NCBI GenBank assembly: GCA_922989275.2
Contig: OV277868.1
Span: forward strand, 78,606,216 to 78,670,215
DNA: 64,000 nucleotides
Direction: 5' to 3'
From: Gari tellinella
Taxonomy: Eukaryota; Mollusca; Bivalvia; Cardiida; Psammobiidae
Part shown: positions 50,641 to 62,352 of the stretch, piece by piece
Layout of the letters: each line of letters begins with the position of its first letter
Position numbering within the stretch: the stretch's first letter is position 1
The notes under the pieces: model-generated
Seen by the model: the letters and a program-made list of their open reading frames with translations, nothing else
The model's database searches: none
Told to the model about the DNA's origin: nothing
Position numbers and translations under genes: made by a program

Positions 50641-52921
50641 TTAACCCTCATCCGGACCTTGCAAAAACTTCAGTTTTGAGACGTTTGGGGTCCATTGGAC
50701 CCCACTGTGCATTTTTGTTATTTTTCTAAATCAAGATGGGCATTTGAAACATAACTGATACCGCTCTATAAATTGATGTGTTTATGCTATATGGTTGTGA
50801 TAAAATCGAAACGTTGCTCTCACTGTTACCATGGCAACCAGCGACCATAGTAACACAAAAAACTAAGTTGTTTGCTCTAAAATCGAATTTTATCTAATAA
50901 CGTGTGCAGAAAATGTACAGATTGGGAAATGAGACATATTTATGACTAGATATACATTTTGTTACATTAATGGTGTATCTTGTACAAAATTATGTAAATA
51001 TTTGGAAGAAAATGACAAAAATATGGTTGGGGTCCAGTGGACCCCAAATAATATTTATACATATTAACATGTGTTACTATATATATACAACTGTTAACCA
51101 CGATTGACTTAAAAACATTATTAGTGGAACATAATCAAAACAGCGTCCCAGCTGAACAATATCATCAATTTCCTGCGATCATCATCTATTACATTGATTT
51201 TTATTCATGAATGAAATAACAAGAAATTGTATCAAACATTAGGTTAAGCCACTGCTGAACAAGCGTTTGCCATACATCCTAAATGGAGCATACTTGTCTA
51301 ATGTATGTTTTTCTTCCCCTGTAGCTATATATCTGAATCTGATATACTGCAAAATTGCAATAAATCATTGAAATAGACGTCTTAAGGATGTCGGCCTGTC
51401 TTTTTGAGCATTATGAAATTTCCGAAAAAATTTACGAACTCGTTTTCAAAAAAATGGTAAGAACTCATTTTTGGTGAATGCATACAGTAATAAAACACTA
51501 TTTTCCCGGGAAAAAAATGGATTTTCGTTCCGGAAGGGACTTTTTTAAGTTTTATGTCCTATTCGTAGTTAACAGCATACACTGTTTTCATAGGTAGGTT
51601 GTATTTTGTTACATCCGATTTCATTTCAATTTCTCAGAATAAAAGCATGAAATTTTCATGGTAGTACAGTTTTAGAATAAATTGTAAATACCTCAATAGA
51701 TAAAATGAAATTTTTTGGAAAAAAAATATTTTTGGTAAAAGTACACAAAAAATTGAAAAAATGAGAAAAAATGGATTTTTTTGATAAAATGATCTATATC
51801 ATTTTTAAAAGGTACGGGACCCTGTGTTTTTATTTGCTATTTCACTAAAACTTTTTGTTTGCAAGGCTAAAAACAACAAATAAAAAATTTGGTATTTAGT
51901 TTGCTACAATTTGTAGGGCAATTTTCACAGTGCCTTATTCTCCCATTATAAAAAAGTGGGTGGGGTAAATTTTATTCTTTTCTGGTGAAATCAAAATATT
52001 TATTTTGGATCTTGAAAAAACATTATTTTCAGGGTTTATTCTTACTATGGTAATATAAATTAGGATACTTTTGGTACAAATAGATTGTTTAAATAAAGAT
52101 TGAAAAACCGTAGTACAAAAAAGTAGGAGTTTTTATGAAGCTTCAATTTTAGGGGGGTAGCCTTGAAAAATCTCAAATTGTGAAAAAGAAAGGTCCGGTA
52201 CCCCCACTTTTATCACCAGTTTTGTCATAGAAACTAATTTTACTATCAGTATGCAAAGTTTGAAGAATTTGGTATTTACTTTACCAAAGTGCACCTACCC
52301 CCTTAACGACCGACCAGACATCGTTGGCCAACGATCAATAGGGTCAAGGTCAAAGGTCAAGGTCACCAATATTGGCCCATGACTGCTATTGAAACTTCCA
52401 GAAAGGACCAGAACCAAGAATAAAACAGTTTACTTATTTGAATCTTGAAGTCATTTCGATAATTTGAGGTCGGAAAGAATTGTATTCGTTCCATACAGTG
52501 TGATTACATTGAATCGCGGTTTGCGCTCCGGGGTTATAATATCCAAGGGAAGTAACTCAACCACAAGATCATGTAATATATATTTTGATTATGTACAATT
52601 GAGGAACAGTATTGTCGGGGCTATTTAGTATTCAATAAATGCCATTATTGTAGTTGTAAACAACAAGGAACGGTTTTGAAATGGCCTGAAATACATTTTA
52701 CTTACCTTTAGAATAATGGGGTCCAGTTGGACCCCAGAAGTGTTTTGAAAATAAAATCTATGCGAATTGACCTATTAAGTACGTATTTCACAGAAGTGTC
52801 AAAAACAGCCATAGGAACAATGTCGGAAAGCGTCATAAGCGTCATTAGGCAGATAACTTTTTTCTAGCAAAAATAAAGCCGCTGGGGTCCAATGGACCCC
52901 AAAGGTCCGGATGAGGGTTAA
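50641..52921. mobile_element. Non-autonomous piggyBac-type element (2.3 kb)
   Basis: TTAA duplicates at both ends (50641 and 52918). The 16-bp perfect terminal repeats are CCCTCATCCGGACCTT and AAGGTCCGGATGAGGG. Subterminal palindromes GGGGTCCATTGGACCCC (50687) and its inverse (52884) repeat the inverted symmetry, and internal copies are at 51030 and 52720. TTAA targets and CCC termini are the piggyBac signature. No transposase frame exists, so it must be mobilised in trans or is dead. Positions about 52120-52310 hold another dispersed repeat, also found at 53070-53235. Confidence 0.85.
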
Positions 52922-52964
52922 TTCTTTGCACGCTAGCGACGGAAGCGTGGTCATATATATGATC

Positions 52965-53033
52965 AAACGGTTTGGTTATGAGGAGACACGGCGTAACGCG
53001 GCGTCTCATCAGGATTCAAACACTTTGACACTC
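52965..53033. repeat. Family C hairpin, variant GAGGAGACACGGCG stem
   Basis: CAAACGGTTTGGTTATGAGG, GAGACACGGCGTAACGCGG, then CGTCTCATCAGGATTCAAAC; partially diverged left arm. Confidence 0.65.
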
Positions 53034-53069
53034 TGATCCTGATTTAAAATACATCTTTAAAAGTTATTT

Positions 53070-53240
53070 TTGTTTTTGTGAAGCTTCAATTTTAGGGGTA
53101 GTCTTTCAAAATCTTAAATTGTGAAAAAAGGTACGGTACCCCCACTTTTTTCACTTGTTTTGTCATAGAAACTAATTTAAATATATTAATGAATTAAGCA
53201 ACTGATTGTAAAGGGGCACCTACCCCCTCCCCCCCCCCCC
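53070..53240. repeat. Dispersed repeat fragment
   Basis: GTGAAGCTTCAATTTTAGGG and TTTTGTCATAGAAACTAATT are shared with 52135-52310 inside the piggyBac-type element, with the same order and similar poly-C end (GGGGCACCTACCCC). Confidence 0.7.
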
Positions 53241-53576
53241 TTTATCGTGTTTAAGTCGGTAATGTAACTATAAATATTCATCGTATTTCAGAAAAAGTCG
53301 GAGTCACGGACTGGTACATACATGCATGACATAACAAAAGAAACTGGAACGTGAAAGCAATGCAGAGCACTGTTCCCTGACGAGTCACATATATATCTCT
53401 CAACGATAGAGGGCCCATTTGTGTCCTCAATCCATCTATATGGAACATAGGCAAACTGTGTAGATTCTGATCAGACGCCGCATACGACCAGACGGCGTTT
53501 GAACTGTTTGTAAAGTCAACTAAGTGCACTGTTTGCGTTGAAAGGATTAACTTTGACATTTATCCCCAACATATTT

Positions 53577-53808
53577 AACCCTTTCACTTTAAATAACTAT
53601 TTAAAGCGCGTTTGCAAACAGTTTGAATCGCGTTTGCAAACAGTTTGAATCCTGATCAGCCACCGCGTAACGCGGCGTCTGATCAGGATCCAAACTGTTT
53701 GACACTCGCTTTGAAATGTCTTCAATCATACTGCCTTATATTAAACTTTGAAACGATATTGCAGACAACACTATTGAAGCAGACGACACTAAAGCGGTAA
53801 AGGGGTAA
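53577..53808. mobile_element. TTAA-type element with family C hairpin
   Basis: TTAACCCTTTCACTTTAA at the left, GGTAAAGGGGTAAA at the right; core CCTGATCAGCCACCGCGTAA with GCGGCGTCTGATCAGGATCC. A small GCGTTTGCAAACAGTTTGAA duplication is at the left arm. Confidence 0.65.
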
Positions 53809-54602
53809 ATGTCTCCAGAATAATTTGAGCATAAACGGATCAGTCCAGGTTCCAATAAATTGGCGAGAAACTTGCCCTATGCAAACCACGTATACCCAGA
53901 TGAGAGGGAACCCCTCTGATCAGGGTCTGCGCTGTTGTAATTTGTAATAAACTAAAAAACAACAAAGACTCAAGAACCATTTCCATGGCTGTCAAAATTG
54001 AAATACTTCTTGCTTTAATGATCGACTGCAGATGCTTTATTTACGATGTAAAGTGTTATACATGTATATACTTTTAAATTACTTTCCATTAATATTCTTA
54101 TTATGATATGTTGTGAATGTTCAATGTAATATGTACACAGCTTTGGAATTTATTGTGTTTTCTACACATTCTTTAACTGTTGTTCTATGAATTAGCGCAT
54201 TATTATAATAAATAACATGTTTTTCCTTTTGAAAATAGTGTTATAAACTGCTGTATGAATGGTCGTGACGGAAACAGCTAGAACGAGTTTGTTGAAATAT
54301 GTTACATTTGCCTTATTCAACTTTTTTGTATAACGGGAATGATGAGCATGGTTAACACATCCAACCCTAGCGTCGAGAATACTCGTCACAGTGTACCTGC
54401 GAAGAGTATGGTTTACTGATACAAATGGTTTAGACCCTGATCAGAGGACTCCTAAAAGAACCATCTGATCAGGATTCACATTATTCATCATGTAATTATA
54501 TATTATAACAATAAATGTAACCTAAAAAAAGTCGTAGTAGAGAGGTTATACTGTATTTCTATTTATCGGATGTATTTGCAGTAAACGTTTTATGCTAACA
54601 GA

Positions 54603-54852
54603 TACAGTGGAGAATCTGTTATTCTTTCCCAATAAACGCTTTTACGCTAAAACTATTATTTGCAGTGCAAACAGTTTGGAGCCAGATCAGACGCCGGGTA
54701 ACCCGGCGTCTGATCAGGCTCCGAACTGTTTGCCACCAAGATAAACAAGAATTATCAGAATTGTCCAAACGTTGTTCTTTTCTACGTTTTAGTGCTTTGC
54801 CTTTGCGTACGTTTGCGTTTAAACGGGAAAGAATAACAGATTCTCCACTGTA
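54603..54852. mobile_element. MITE family A copy
   Basis: Full length, TACAGTGGAGAATCTG to CAGATTCTCCACTGTA, core CCGGGTAACCCGG. Confidence 0.88.
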
Positions 54853-55924
54853 ACAGAATCTGATACACCACAAGTTAAAGGGTTACCCTTTTCACCCATT
54901 CAATCCCAGCGTCATCTACAAACAGTGTACCAGGAAAAACTACAACAGTCCAATGCCTTAATAAAGAAAAATTCAAACTGTTCATGTTTTGACTGAAGAA
55001 ATATTGAAACGAGTGTCAAATAGTTTGGTTTCTAATCAGACGCGCGTTTCATGGCGTCTGATCTGGATCTAGACTGCTTGCAAAGTCAATGTTGAAGCCT
55101 ATGACTAAGAAATGGTTACTGTAAGGAACATGTGTTTAACAAGTTAAATTTCTTTTTTGTTTCCATTAGCATTTACAGCTAATTAAATCATGAACTAATA
55201 ATAACCACTCTAATAATTGTTTATTGAAAGCAACTTATAGTTGGTTAAATATTGCTATGAATTAAATAATTTTCAAAACAAATATAAAATATGAAATAAT
55301 ATATCAACAAGAGGATCATTGGCCCAATATCGCTCACTTCATTCATAGTGATTTATTGACAATTTCACATCATATAGTTTAGGTCATCATTGAAAGAAAC
55401 AGTTATTATAATAAAGATAATTTTTAATTATTACTTCCCCTTTTATATTTGTCTTTTTCTTGCCAAGATAACAGCATCAGTGGCTTACTAATGAACTCAT
55501 AAGACCTGTACCTAGTTTAATTAAGGAATGAATGACGTATTTGTGTGTTAACGAGATTGTTAAAGGCAGTATGTAAGCCAAAATAGCGCATTTTTTAAAC
55601 CTGAAAATTCAGGCAGATACGTAATCTAAACATATATAAAAAGAAGTAATCCGCGATGATTATGGAGGCAATACATCTGACAAACACATGAATTTGGTGG
55701 AAATAAGTCGACTTTTAAATCGGTTTGCTGACATCCGATCAACGACGGAGATTTTCCGAGTTCGTTCAGCTTGCGCCCTTTAAAGATGTTTTCATTGCTC
55801 ATTATTAGTGTTTTCTTCTGACTTGACAGAGTTATTTTAAGATTGGAACATTCAAAAACTTTAAAAGGGATGAGTATTCCCTACATTCAGCAAGAAACAT
55901 TGATAGCTGTATTTACTGTGCGCA
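54853..55924. other. Intergenic DNA
   Basis: A degenerate family C hairpin at 55017-55082 (stem AATCAGACGCGCG/CATGGCGTCTGAT). No gene seen. Confidence 0.5.
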
Positions 55925-56157
55925 GTATACAGTAGATAATATAGTTTTCTTTCCCGTTTAAACGCAAACGCAATGCACGTAACTGTGGAAATTTACTTTT
56001 AAAAGTTTTAACTATTATTTTTTAATCTGAGCAGCAAATAGGTTGGAGCCTGATCAAACGCCGGGTTACCCGGCGTCTGTCCTGGCTCCAATCTGTTTGC
56101 AATGGAAATGATAGTTTTGTATACAAATGTGTTTAGTTGGAGAGAATAAAATATCAG
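55925..56157. mobile_element. MITE family A, diverged copy
   Basis: TACAGTAGATAATATAG left end, CAAACGCCGGGTTACCCGG core, decayed right end. Older than the other copies. Confidence 0.65.
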
Positions 56158-56247
56158 TAAAGTTAGCGCAGCGGTCTCGTGCTGCACGGGAACCATACTT
56201 ATATCAAGTAGGAAAGTGTACGATGATGTAGTCGATGTTACCTTGCT

Positions 56248-56496
56248 TACAGCGGGGAAAATGTTATTATTTCCCAATAAACGCGTTAACGCTAAAACCA
56301 TGATTTCAATTGCATACAGTTTGGAGCAGATCAGACGCCGGGCAACCCGGCGTCTGATCACTCACCAAACTGTTTGCCGCTCAAACTAACATGAATGGTC
56401 AGAATGGTCTAAAGGTTGTCCATTTATGCGTTTTATTGCGATGCTTTTGCGTTTCGTTTGCGTTTAAACGGGAAAGAATAACGTTTTCTCCACTGT
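56248..56496. mobile_element. MITE family A copy
   Basis: TACAGCGGGGAAAATG to GTTTTCTCCACTGT with core CAGACGCCGGGCAACCCGG. Confidence 0.8.
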
Positions 56497-56570
56497 TACC
56501 TTAATGGTTATGAACTATTCTGTTCTAAAAATAACCCAGACAAGTCAGGAAAATCGGATCGATCTCGTGA

Positions 56571-56834
56571 CTCTTATTCGACCTTGCCGAAACTCTCGGA
56601 AGCCGACACGAAGATTTGTTACGTAAACAAAAAGCTTATTTTTTTTACAACCATCTCGATAAGAAATCGGCACATTTATGTATGGTTCTTAAGGAAAGGG
56701 GGGCATGTTTCAGGCACCTGACAACGGATTTCGCTAGTTTTAATACATTGAAAATGTTCTTATATAAGAAATTGCGCGATTTAAACAAAAATTTGGACGA
56801 CAATCTGGCTTTAACGTATGACGTTAGTTGGTAA
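56571..56834 (+). other. Unassigned open frame
   Basis: An 87-codon stop-to-stop frame rich in Lys, Leu and Asp (FYNHLDKKSAHLCMVLKERG, KKLRDLNKNLDDNLAL). Amino acid composition is protein-like and hydrophobic residues are spaced as in helices, but no family, ATG with context or splice sites are convincing. It may be an exon fragment or a mobile-element relic. Confidence 0.3.
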
Positions 56835-56902
56835 AGTTCCGTACATGCACGAAGTGCGCGTACGATAAACTTACCCGGCTAACCTCATGAGTTTACAAAA
56901 GC

Positions 56903-57037
56903 TCTGAATAAGGGGAGATCCTTTGAAAGCACAGAAAACAAAGCAAATACTGAAAATTGCAGACTCGGTTTAATTGAGTCTGTTCATGAGCAATACTGAA
57001 ATATGCAACAGTGTTCACGCTTCCTAGCACCAGCTTA
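56903..57037. repeat. 135-bp direct repeat, copy 1
   Basis: TCTGAATAAGGGGAGATCCT through TAGCACCAGCTTA; nearly identical to 57179-57313. It includes the palindrome GACTCGGTTTAATTGAGTC. Confidence 0.85.
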
Positions 57038-57178
57038 AGCGGAACTCAACTGTAAATACACTGAAATCAATGATTCCAAAGGACCAGAAAGTATAACAAC
57101 ACTGAGAATGAAGTACGGGGCGACTTTTTACAGCCGCCACACAAGCACTTAACATCTGCTGCTGTGAATTATATAAGT

Positions 57179-57313
57179 TCTGAATAAGGGGAGATCCTTT
57201 GAAAGCACAGAAAACAAAGCAAATACTGAAAATTGCAGACTCGGTTTAATTGAGTCTGTTCATAAGCAATACTGAAATATGCAACAGTGCTCACGCCCCC
57301 TAGCACCAGCTTA
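57179..57313. repeat. 135-bp direct repeat, copy 2
   Basis: Second copy, 276 bp from the first, with a handful of substitutions. Suggests a tandem duplication of 276 bp with a diverged spacer. Confidence 0.85.
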
Positions 57314-58869
57314 CCCGTAAATCGCAAAAACACTTCATTCATTCCTTATAGTTATATTTTCATAGTTTTTTTTTGTCTTTTACAAAGTGAATCTTGGCAA
57401 GATTGCTTTTTATGTATATGAATAGATCCCTATAATATATGGTACGAAAAGTAGTCCCAAATACATAAGTGCAGTTGCATTATAAACTCAGGTTTTTACC
57501 CAGTAAAGTGTTTCCCTGTGCTTAACCAACACTTTAGTAATTAGTAATAATTAATACAACTTGAATATTTATTATTATATACATTAAAACAATAGGTCGC
57601 GGATGTGTATTTCAGCCTAATTGCACGCCATAGCAACCATCAACTGGTCGCTAGGTTTTGTATCTCTCCGGCGGAGACTCCGCCCTATTTCTAACTGGCT
57701 GGAACCAGTTTCAAATTGTAGATTTACTGAGAATTTTACTGCATATTTTTCATACGCTTCTAGAAGACTTACAGAGCGAGTGTAAATATTCCAAATTATA
57801 CCGTTACTGCAAAGAAGACCGGCGTCTCTGTGCCCTGGTTGCAGTATCATTTAACTCATTCACCCAGGAACATTTAATGGACAATTCCAATCTGAAAATA
57901 AGTCTAGTACATTTTTTTAGGATTTAGGGATGATTTTAAGAATATGTTTCAAAATGACAAACAGTGTAGACCCTGCTCAAAGGGCTCCTGAAGGCGCCTT
58001 CTGATCAGGTCTACAGGTGCCCTCTGATCAGGGTATACACTGTTTGCATAAGACAAGTGTAATCATCACCAGTACACTGTTTGCAAATGACGAGTAAACG
58101 CATCGCTAGGGTTGAATGTGTTAACAACAATAAAGCTTCCGTTGATAATCTATATTTAACTCATGTGACCTATATATGCTATTGGCCTGATCCATTTCGA
58201 CACCATTGCTAAAAAACCTTTAGAAGAAACACCATGTCAATTATCAACGATCTGGCCATATGATGAATACCAGAGAAGAAGATATATATAAATATTCAAT
58301 TATACATGTATACCTCTCCAACTGTGACCCCCGCGACGGGCCTACTTTTTCTCAGGGGCATATTTTGGACAATCTAAATGGACGGCCTGTAAATGATTAT
58401 ATGTGCCAAATATCTAAGCTATGTGTACCATGATTTCAGAGTAAAGGAGTTTTGAAGTTTTCATTTCAAACATATTTTGGCGAAAAGTACATTGCCTCAA
58501 TATCGTTACGGTTAAAGTCTCCAGCCATTGGTCAATCGATATATTTAGTAAACCAATCAAGTAATTAACACACTATACCTCCAAATCATTTAAAGATGAT
58601 GAAGCATTGTAATATAGGGAACTGTCAACTACAACTAATCTTATTAAACCTAACAATGAATTTGAGATGTCATTTACATAGAGGATAAACAATTCCTTTG
58701 GATTGATATGCAAAATATATCACTTGAATTGGTTGTTATCTGGTTAAAAAGGAGTCCGTATGACGAGTTGTTTTTACCAAATAACAATTCATTCGAATGA
58801 TATATGTTTCAAATCCGTCCAAAGGAATTGATTATTCAATTATTATATACATTTTAATGACGTTTTTAC
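57314..58869. other. Intergenic DNA with family D hairpins
   Basis: 57958-58048 contains GTGTAGACCCTGCTCAAAGG and a duplicated arm (GATCAGGTCTAC, GATCAGGGTATAC). 58685-58830 has an inverted repeat around AATTCCTTTGGA/CCAAAGGAATT. No gene seen. Confidence 0.5.
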
Positions 58870-59005
58870 AGAGAAATTTTTACGCTCGACGTCACAAAAT
58901 ATATTATGACGTGGCATCACAATATGATATCGTCAATAACTGGTGGTGCTATCAACTGTGACGCATATGAAATTTATCTAACTGAGAAATCTCTATGAAT
59001 CTTTC
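58870..59005. repeat. Dispersed repeat shared with 29290-29440
   Basis: TTATCTAACTGAGAAATCTC and GTGACGCATATGAAA occur in inverse orientation in the receptor intron. Confidence 0.65.
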
Positions 59006-59085
59006 AAAAGGTATATAATAGATAGATTAAACCCACTTATGAAGGATGGTGTCACGGTATCTCTGCACATTCAATGCTTATTCTA

Positions 59086-59325
59086 TCAAAATACCAGTTC
59101 CATGTCATGCTCATGGGCTATACCGGCCAATACCGTGATTCCACCCTCCCTAACGCACGCATCTACAAACCGTTCCCCTCTACGGCGATACACTTGATAT
59201 CTCTTATCTTCGAAAGCAACAATCTCATCCAGCGTTAAAAATGTTTCCGGAAGCTGTTGCTGCAGCCAATCCATGCGACGTTGATGTTGAGGTCCTGTCA
59301 ACGGCAAACCTGTGTATGGTTTTCT
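59086..59325 (-). pseudogene. Tc1/mariner-type transposase fossil
   Basis: About 80 codons on the - strand resemble the middle of Tc1-like transposases: PYTGLPLTGPQHQRRMDW, then VYRRRGERFVDACV, GGITVLAGIAH. The first catalytic FTDES-type motif is missing, with LDEIVAFEDKRYQ in its place, and the frame ends soon after. A decayed fragment with no function. Confidence 0.65.
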
Positions 59326-60096
59326 CTAGCTGATGCCGCCGTTCTGATGCCTGTTTGACACAGTTCGTGCTAACGACTATGTCCTCGAATGAATTCCTGG
59401 TAGTTTCCTCGGGTGTCTGGAACCTGTGACGTAAGTTTGTCAGCCTTATAAAAGCTTCATCATGATGTGACGTTAGTTTCGATTGGCCCGGTCAAGGACG
59501 GTCGTTCGTTGTACCAGTTGTGCGCAGACGTTCATAAAGCCTATAGATGTTGCATTCGTGCACTAACGTTACGTTGCGAACTCTTATTCAACTGCACCCG
59601 AACGCCTTCTTGACGTTGGTCACTAAAATTTGTCTTCAAAGAAGTGTAGCTTTTTCTGATGCTGCTGATATTACACTGTAAAATAGATCGGCAGCTCGGC
59701 TGTGTTGCAGTTGATGTTGGAATACCCGGATTAGACTTAATATCGCCTTAACATGCTGATAAAAAATACAGTAAAATTAGGTAAAGTGTCTAGGTCAGTT
59801 AAAATACTTTGGTATGTCTGGATAGGGTTTGTCAAGATGAACAAAGATACCAAAAATGAAGGTTGTAGATGAACAATTGAAGACGTAATGGACATCTTGA
59901 AGATCAGTGAAAAGTATAGCAAAATAAAGTTCAACGTCAAGGTCAATTGGTATAGTTTTTGGTATGTCATGTTAGGTCTTGTAAAGTTGAACATGCATAT
60001 CAAAAATGAAGGTTGTACATGAAACGTTGAAGAAGTTATGGTCCTTGTTATGATTTCGGACGACAACAACGACGCAGAAATCGCAGTAACGATAAA
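59326..60096. other. Intergenic DNA with a two-unit dispersed repeat
   Basis: Positions 59770-60050 hold two related segments (TGGTATGTC, AAAAATGAAGGTTGTA, TGAAGA in the same order). No gene. Confidence 0.5.
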
Positions 60097-60480
60097 ACAG
60101 TGCTCTCTCCATATAACGGCCCTTCGAACAATGATTCCCTCCCTAAAACAATGATTGCTGCTGTTCCCCAAACAAGACAATCAATAAGTTTAACGCTTTC
60201 ACTGCAATATCGTCTGCTTAAAATTGTCGTCTGCTTTTTTCTCAAAATTAGGTATTTGACATTTTAACAGGAAAAACATAAGACGAGTGACAAACTGTTT
60301 GAACCCAGATCAGACGACGCTCTACGCGGCGTCTGATCTGGGTTCAAACTGTTTGCAAATTTAAGCCAAGTCATTCTCAGCACTAGAGTTAGTTAAGGGT
60401 ATCTACCCGCACCCCTAAAACACTCCTTCCGAACAGCACACACAATTTGCGTCTACCATTGGGTGTTGTTGTCGAGAGGA
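60097..60480. mobile_element. MITE family E copy with hairpin core
   Basis: Left end CAGTGCTCTCTCCATATAAC, right end GGGTGTTGTTGTCGAGAGGA; core GTTTGAACCCAGATCAGACG with perfect inverse GTCTGATCTGGGTTCAAAC. Confidence 0.68.
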
Positions 60481-60607
60481 CACGAGGAAAAGAAGCAAAT
60501 GAGTATACATAGTACATTTATAGGGAAATAAAATATTACAGTAAATAAAACTCTCTTTTAAGACCACTAAATGGTGTAAATTGTAATAGGTATTACGAGA
60601 GTTGACT

Positions 60608-60690
60608 GCTTAAAGCAAGATTACAGTAAAACAGAAAGCTCATTTAGAACGTTTTTGTTTTACTGTCACACTGCTTTAAGCTGTCACCTG
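60608..60690. repeat. Family B-like hairpin
   Basis: GCTTAAAGCAAGATTACAGT pairs with ACTGTCACACTGCTTTAAGC around a diverged centre. Confidence 0.6.
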
Positions 60691-60879
60691 TCTTTTATAT
60701 AATCAATTAGCCTTCTTTTTAGTAGTCGTAATAAGAGAGGTTTAACTGTACAGGGAAATATATGCACGTACAATATCCTTTTGTCTTCTAAATCTGCTTC
60801 AATAGTACAGCGGTGAGTTCAGTAAATAAATCGATGGCCGTTGTTGGCCATCGATTGCGAGTTGGCTTCTGGTCTGAAA

Positions 60880-61077
60880 TGCATTGAAGAAAACGTTATT
60901 TTTCCGTTCCAACGCAAACACATTGCAATGAAATATAGCAAATGACAACGTTTGACAATTCTGACTAACAGTTATAATCTGAGTGCCAAACAGTTTGGAG
61001 CCAAACTGTTTGCAATGGACATAATAGTTTTAGCATAAACGCGTTTATTTAGAAAGAAAACGTTTTCTCTACTGTAC
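60880..61077. mobile_element. MITE family A, shortened copy
   Basis: GAAGAAAACGTTATTTTTCC to AAAACGTTTTCTCTACTGTA; the central palindrome is reduced to AAACAGTTTGGAGCCAAACTG-like sequence. Confidence 0.7.
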
Positions 61078-61607
61078 TATGCACGCTACACACGGGGCAC
61101 AACCTGCTAACATAAACAGCAAACAGTGATAACAGTAGTATGTCAGTCGAATCTCGATAATCAACGCTATCGAAATTTCGAAAATACTTTTATTTTAAAC
61201 CTTAAACATTGTAAAGCCACGTTTCATCTTACATAACGGATAGTTCGATTTCCACGAGGTTGATTTATCGGTATTCGACTGGTGAAAAATGGATAGTTCG
61301 ATTTAAGAATGTTTGGGAGTCTAAGACTCTACTGTACACGATTGTATCTGTGCAACGCATAACATATCCTGTTTATATTTTTACAGTCTGTGTAAAATAT
61401 TTCGTACAAACGGAGACTATGAGTTACTTAGTATAATTCAAGCTTTCAAACATTCTGGTGAAATGTTGTTTAAGAAATGGAATAAATATCTATTCCAGAG
61501 TATTCTGCATACGACACGTTTAGCAGACGAAACATTCCTAGTGTTGTAAGGTACAAAGTTATTTTACACCAAATCATATACTATATTAAATGTTCTTGTG
61601 TTAATAG
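61078..61607. other. Intergenic DNA, no gene seen
   Basis: AT-rich; GGATAGTTCGATTT is repeated twice near 61245 and 61291. No supported exon. Confidence 0.5.
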
Positions 61608-62352
61608 CGCTCTCACATTTGCTCTACGGCGGCCGTACGGCGGCCGCAGAAATGTGAATTCGGGAGAATCTTGCGGCGGCCGTACGGCTACCGTACGGCC
61701 GCCGCACGGCGTATCCCAATATGTTATAGGCCGAAGAGGTCACCGTAGAATTATAAGGCGGAGTTATAACATGTTTTCATTTCTACGGCGACCGTAGAAA
61801 ACACACACCGCAGAGTGATTCTGTGGCTGCCGTACGGTTGCCGTACGGTCGCCGTAAGGCCACCGTGCGGCCGCCGGAACTCTATGGTCACCTTTCCCAT
61901 TTGTATTTTTGTTCATACATGTAAACCATGTATATTATTTAAAAATGGATTGAGACTTTCTTAAATGTTGTCCAAATGTGTCATTTGAGTTCGCGGTGAT
62001 TTATATGAGCCGTGTAAACATGTAGCAAAACCAAGTTGTGTAGCAGGACAGCATTCCTGTTACAGCGCATATGGTGGAATTCCACGGCTGCCGTACAGTG
62101 GCCGTACGGTCGCCGTGGGTTTTATCAGAAATTGCAGTCGCCGCAGAGGAGCCGTACGGTGGCCGTGCGGCGACCGCACGGCGGCCGTACGGCGGCCGCA
62201 GGTTTTTGAACCCCAATAAATAGCCGCAGCAAATATGAGCGCAACACACGGCGGCCGTAGGAATTCTGCGGCGGCCGGGGAATTGCTTCTCGCCGTAGAA
62301 ATGATATGCCGCGCGGCCGCCGTACGGCAGCCGCAGCAAATGTGAGCGAGGT
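61608..62352. mobile_element. GC-rich element with CGGCCGTACGG palindrome clusters
   Basis: Ends are inverted: GCTCTCACATTTGCTCTACG at the left and GCCGCAGCAAATGTGAGCGA at the right. Two clusters (61620-61880 and 62080-62340) consist of many short palindromes built from GCGGCCGTACGGC, separated by about 200 bp of AT-rich sequence. The open frame on the - strand (62001-62459) is made by these repeats. Probably a non-autonomous element; its superfamily is not clear. Confidence 0.7.

Noticed and set aside
37364..54873. Repeated frames with [23 protein letters not shown] peptides
   Set aside because: They lie inside family A elements and are the translated hairpin core, not genes.
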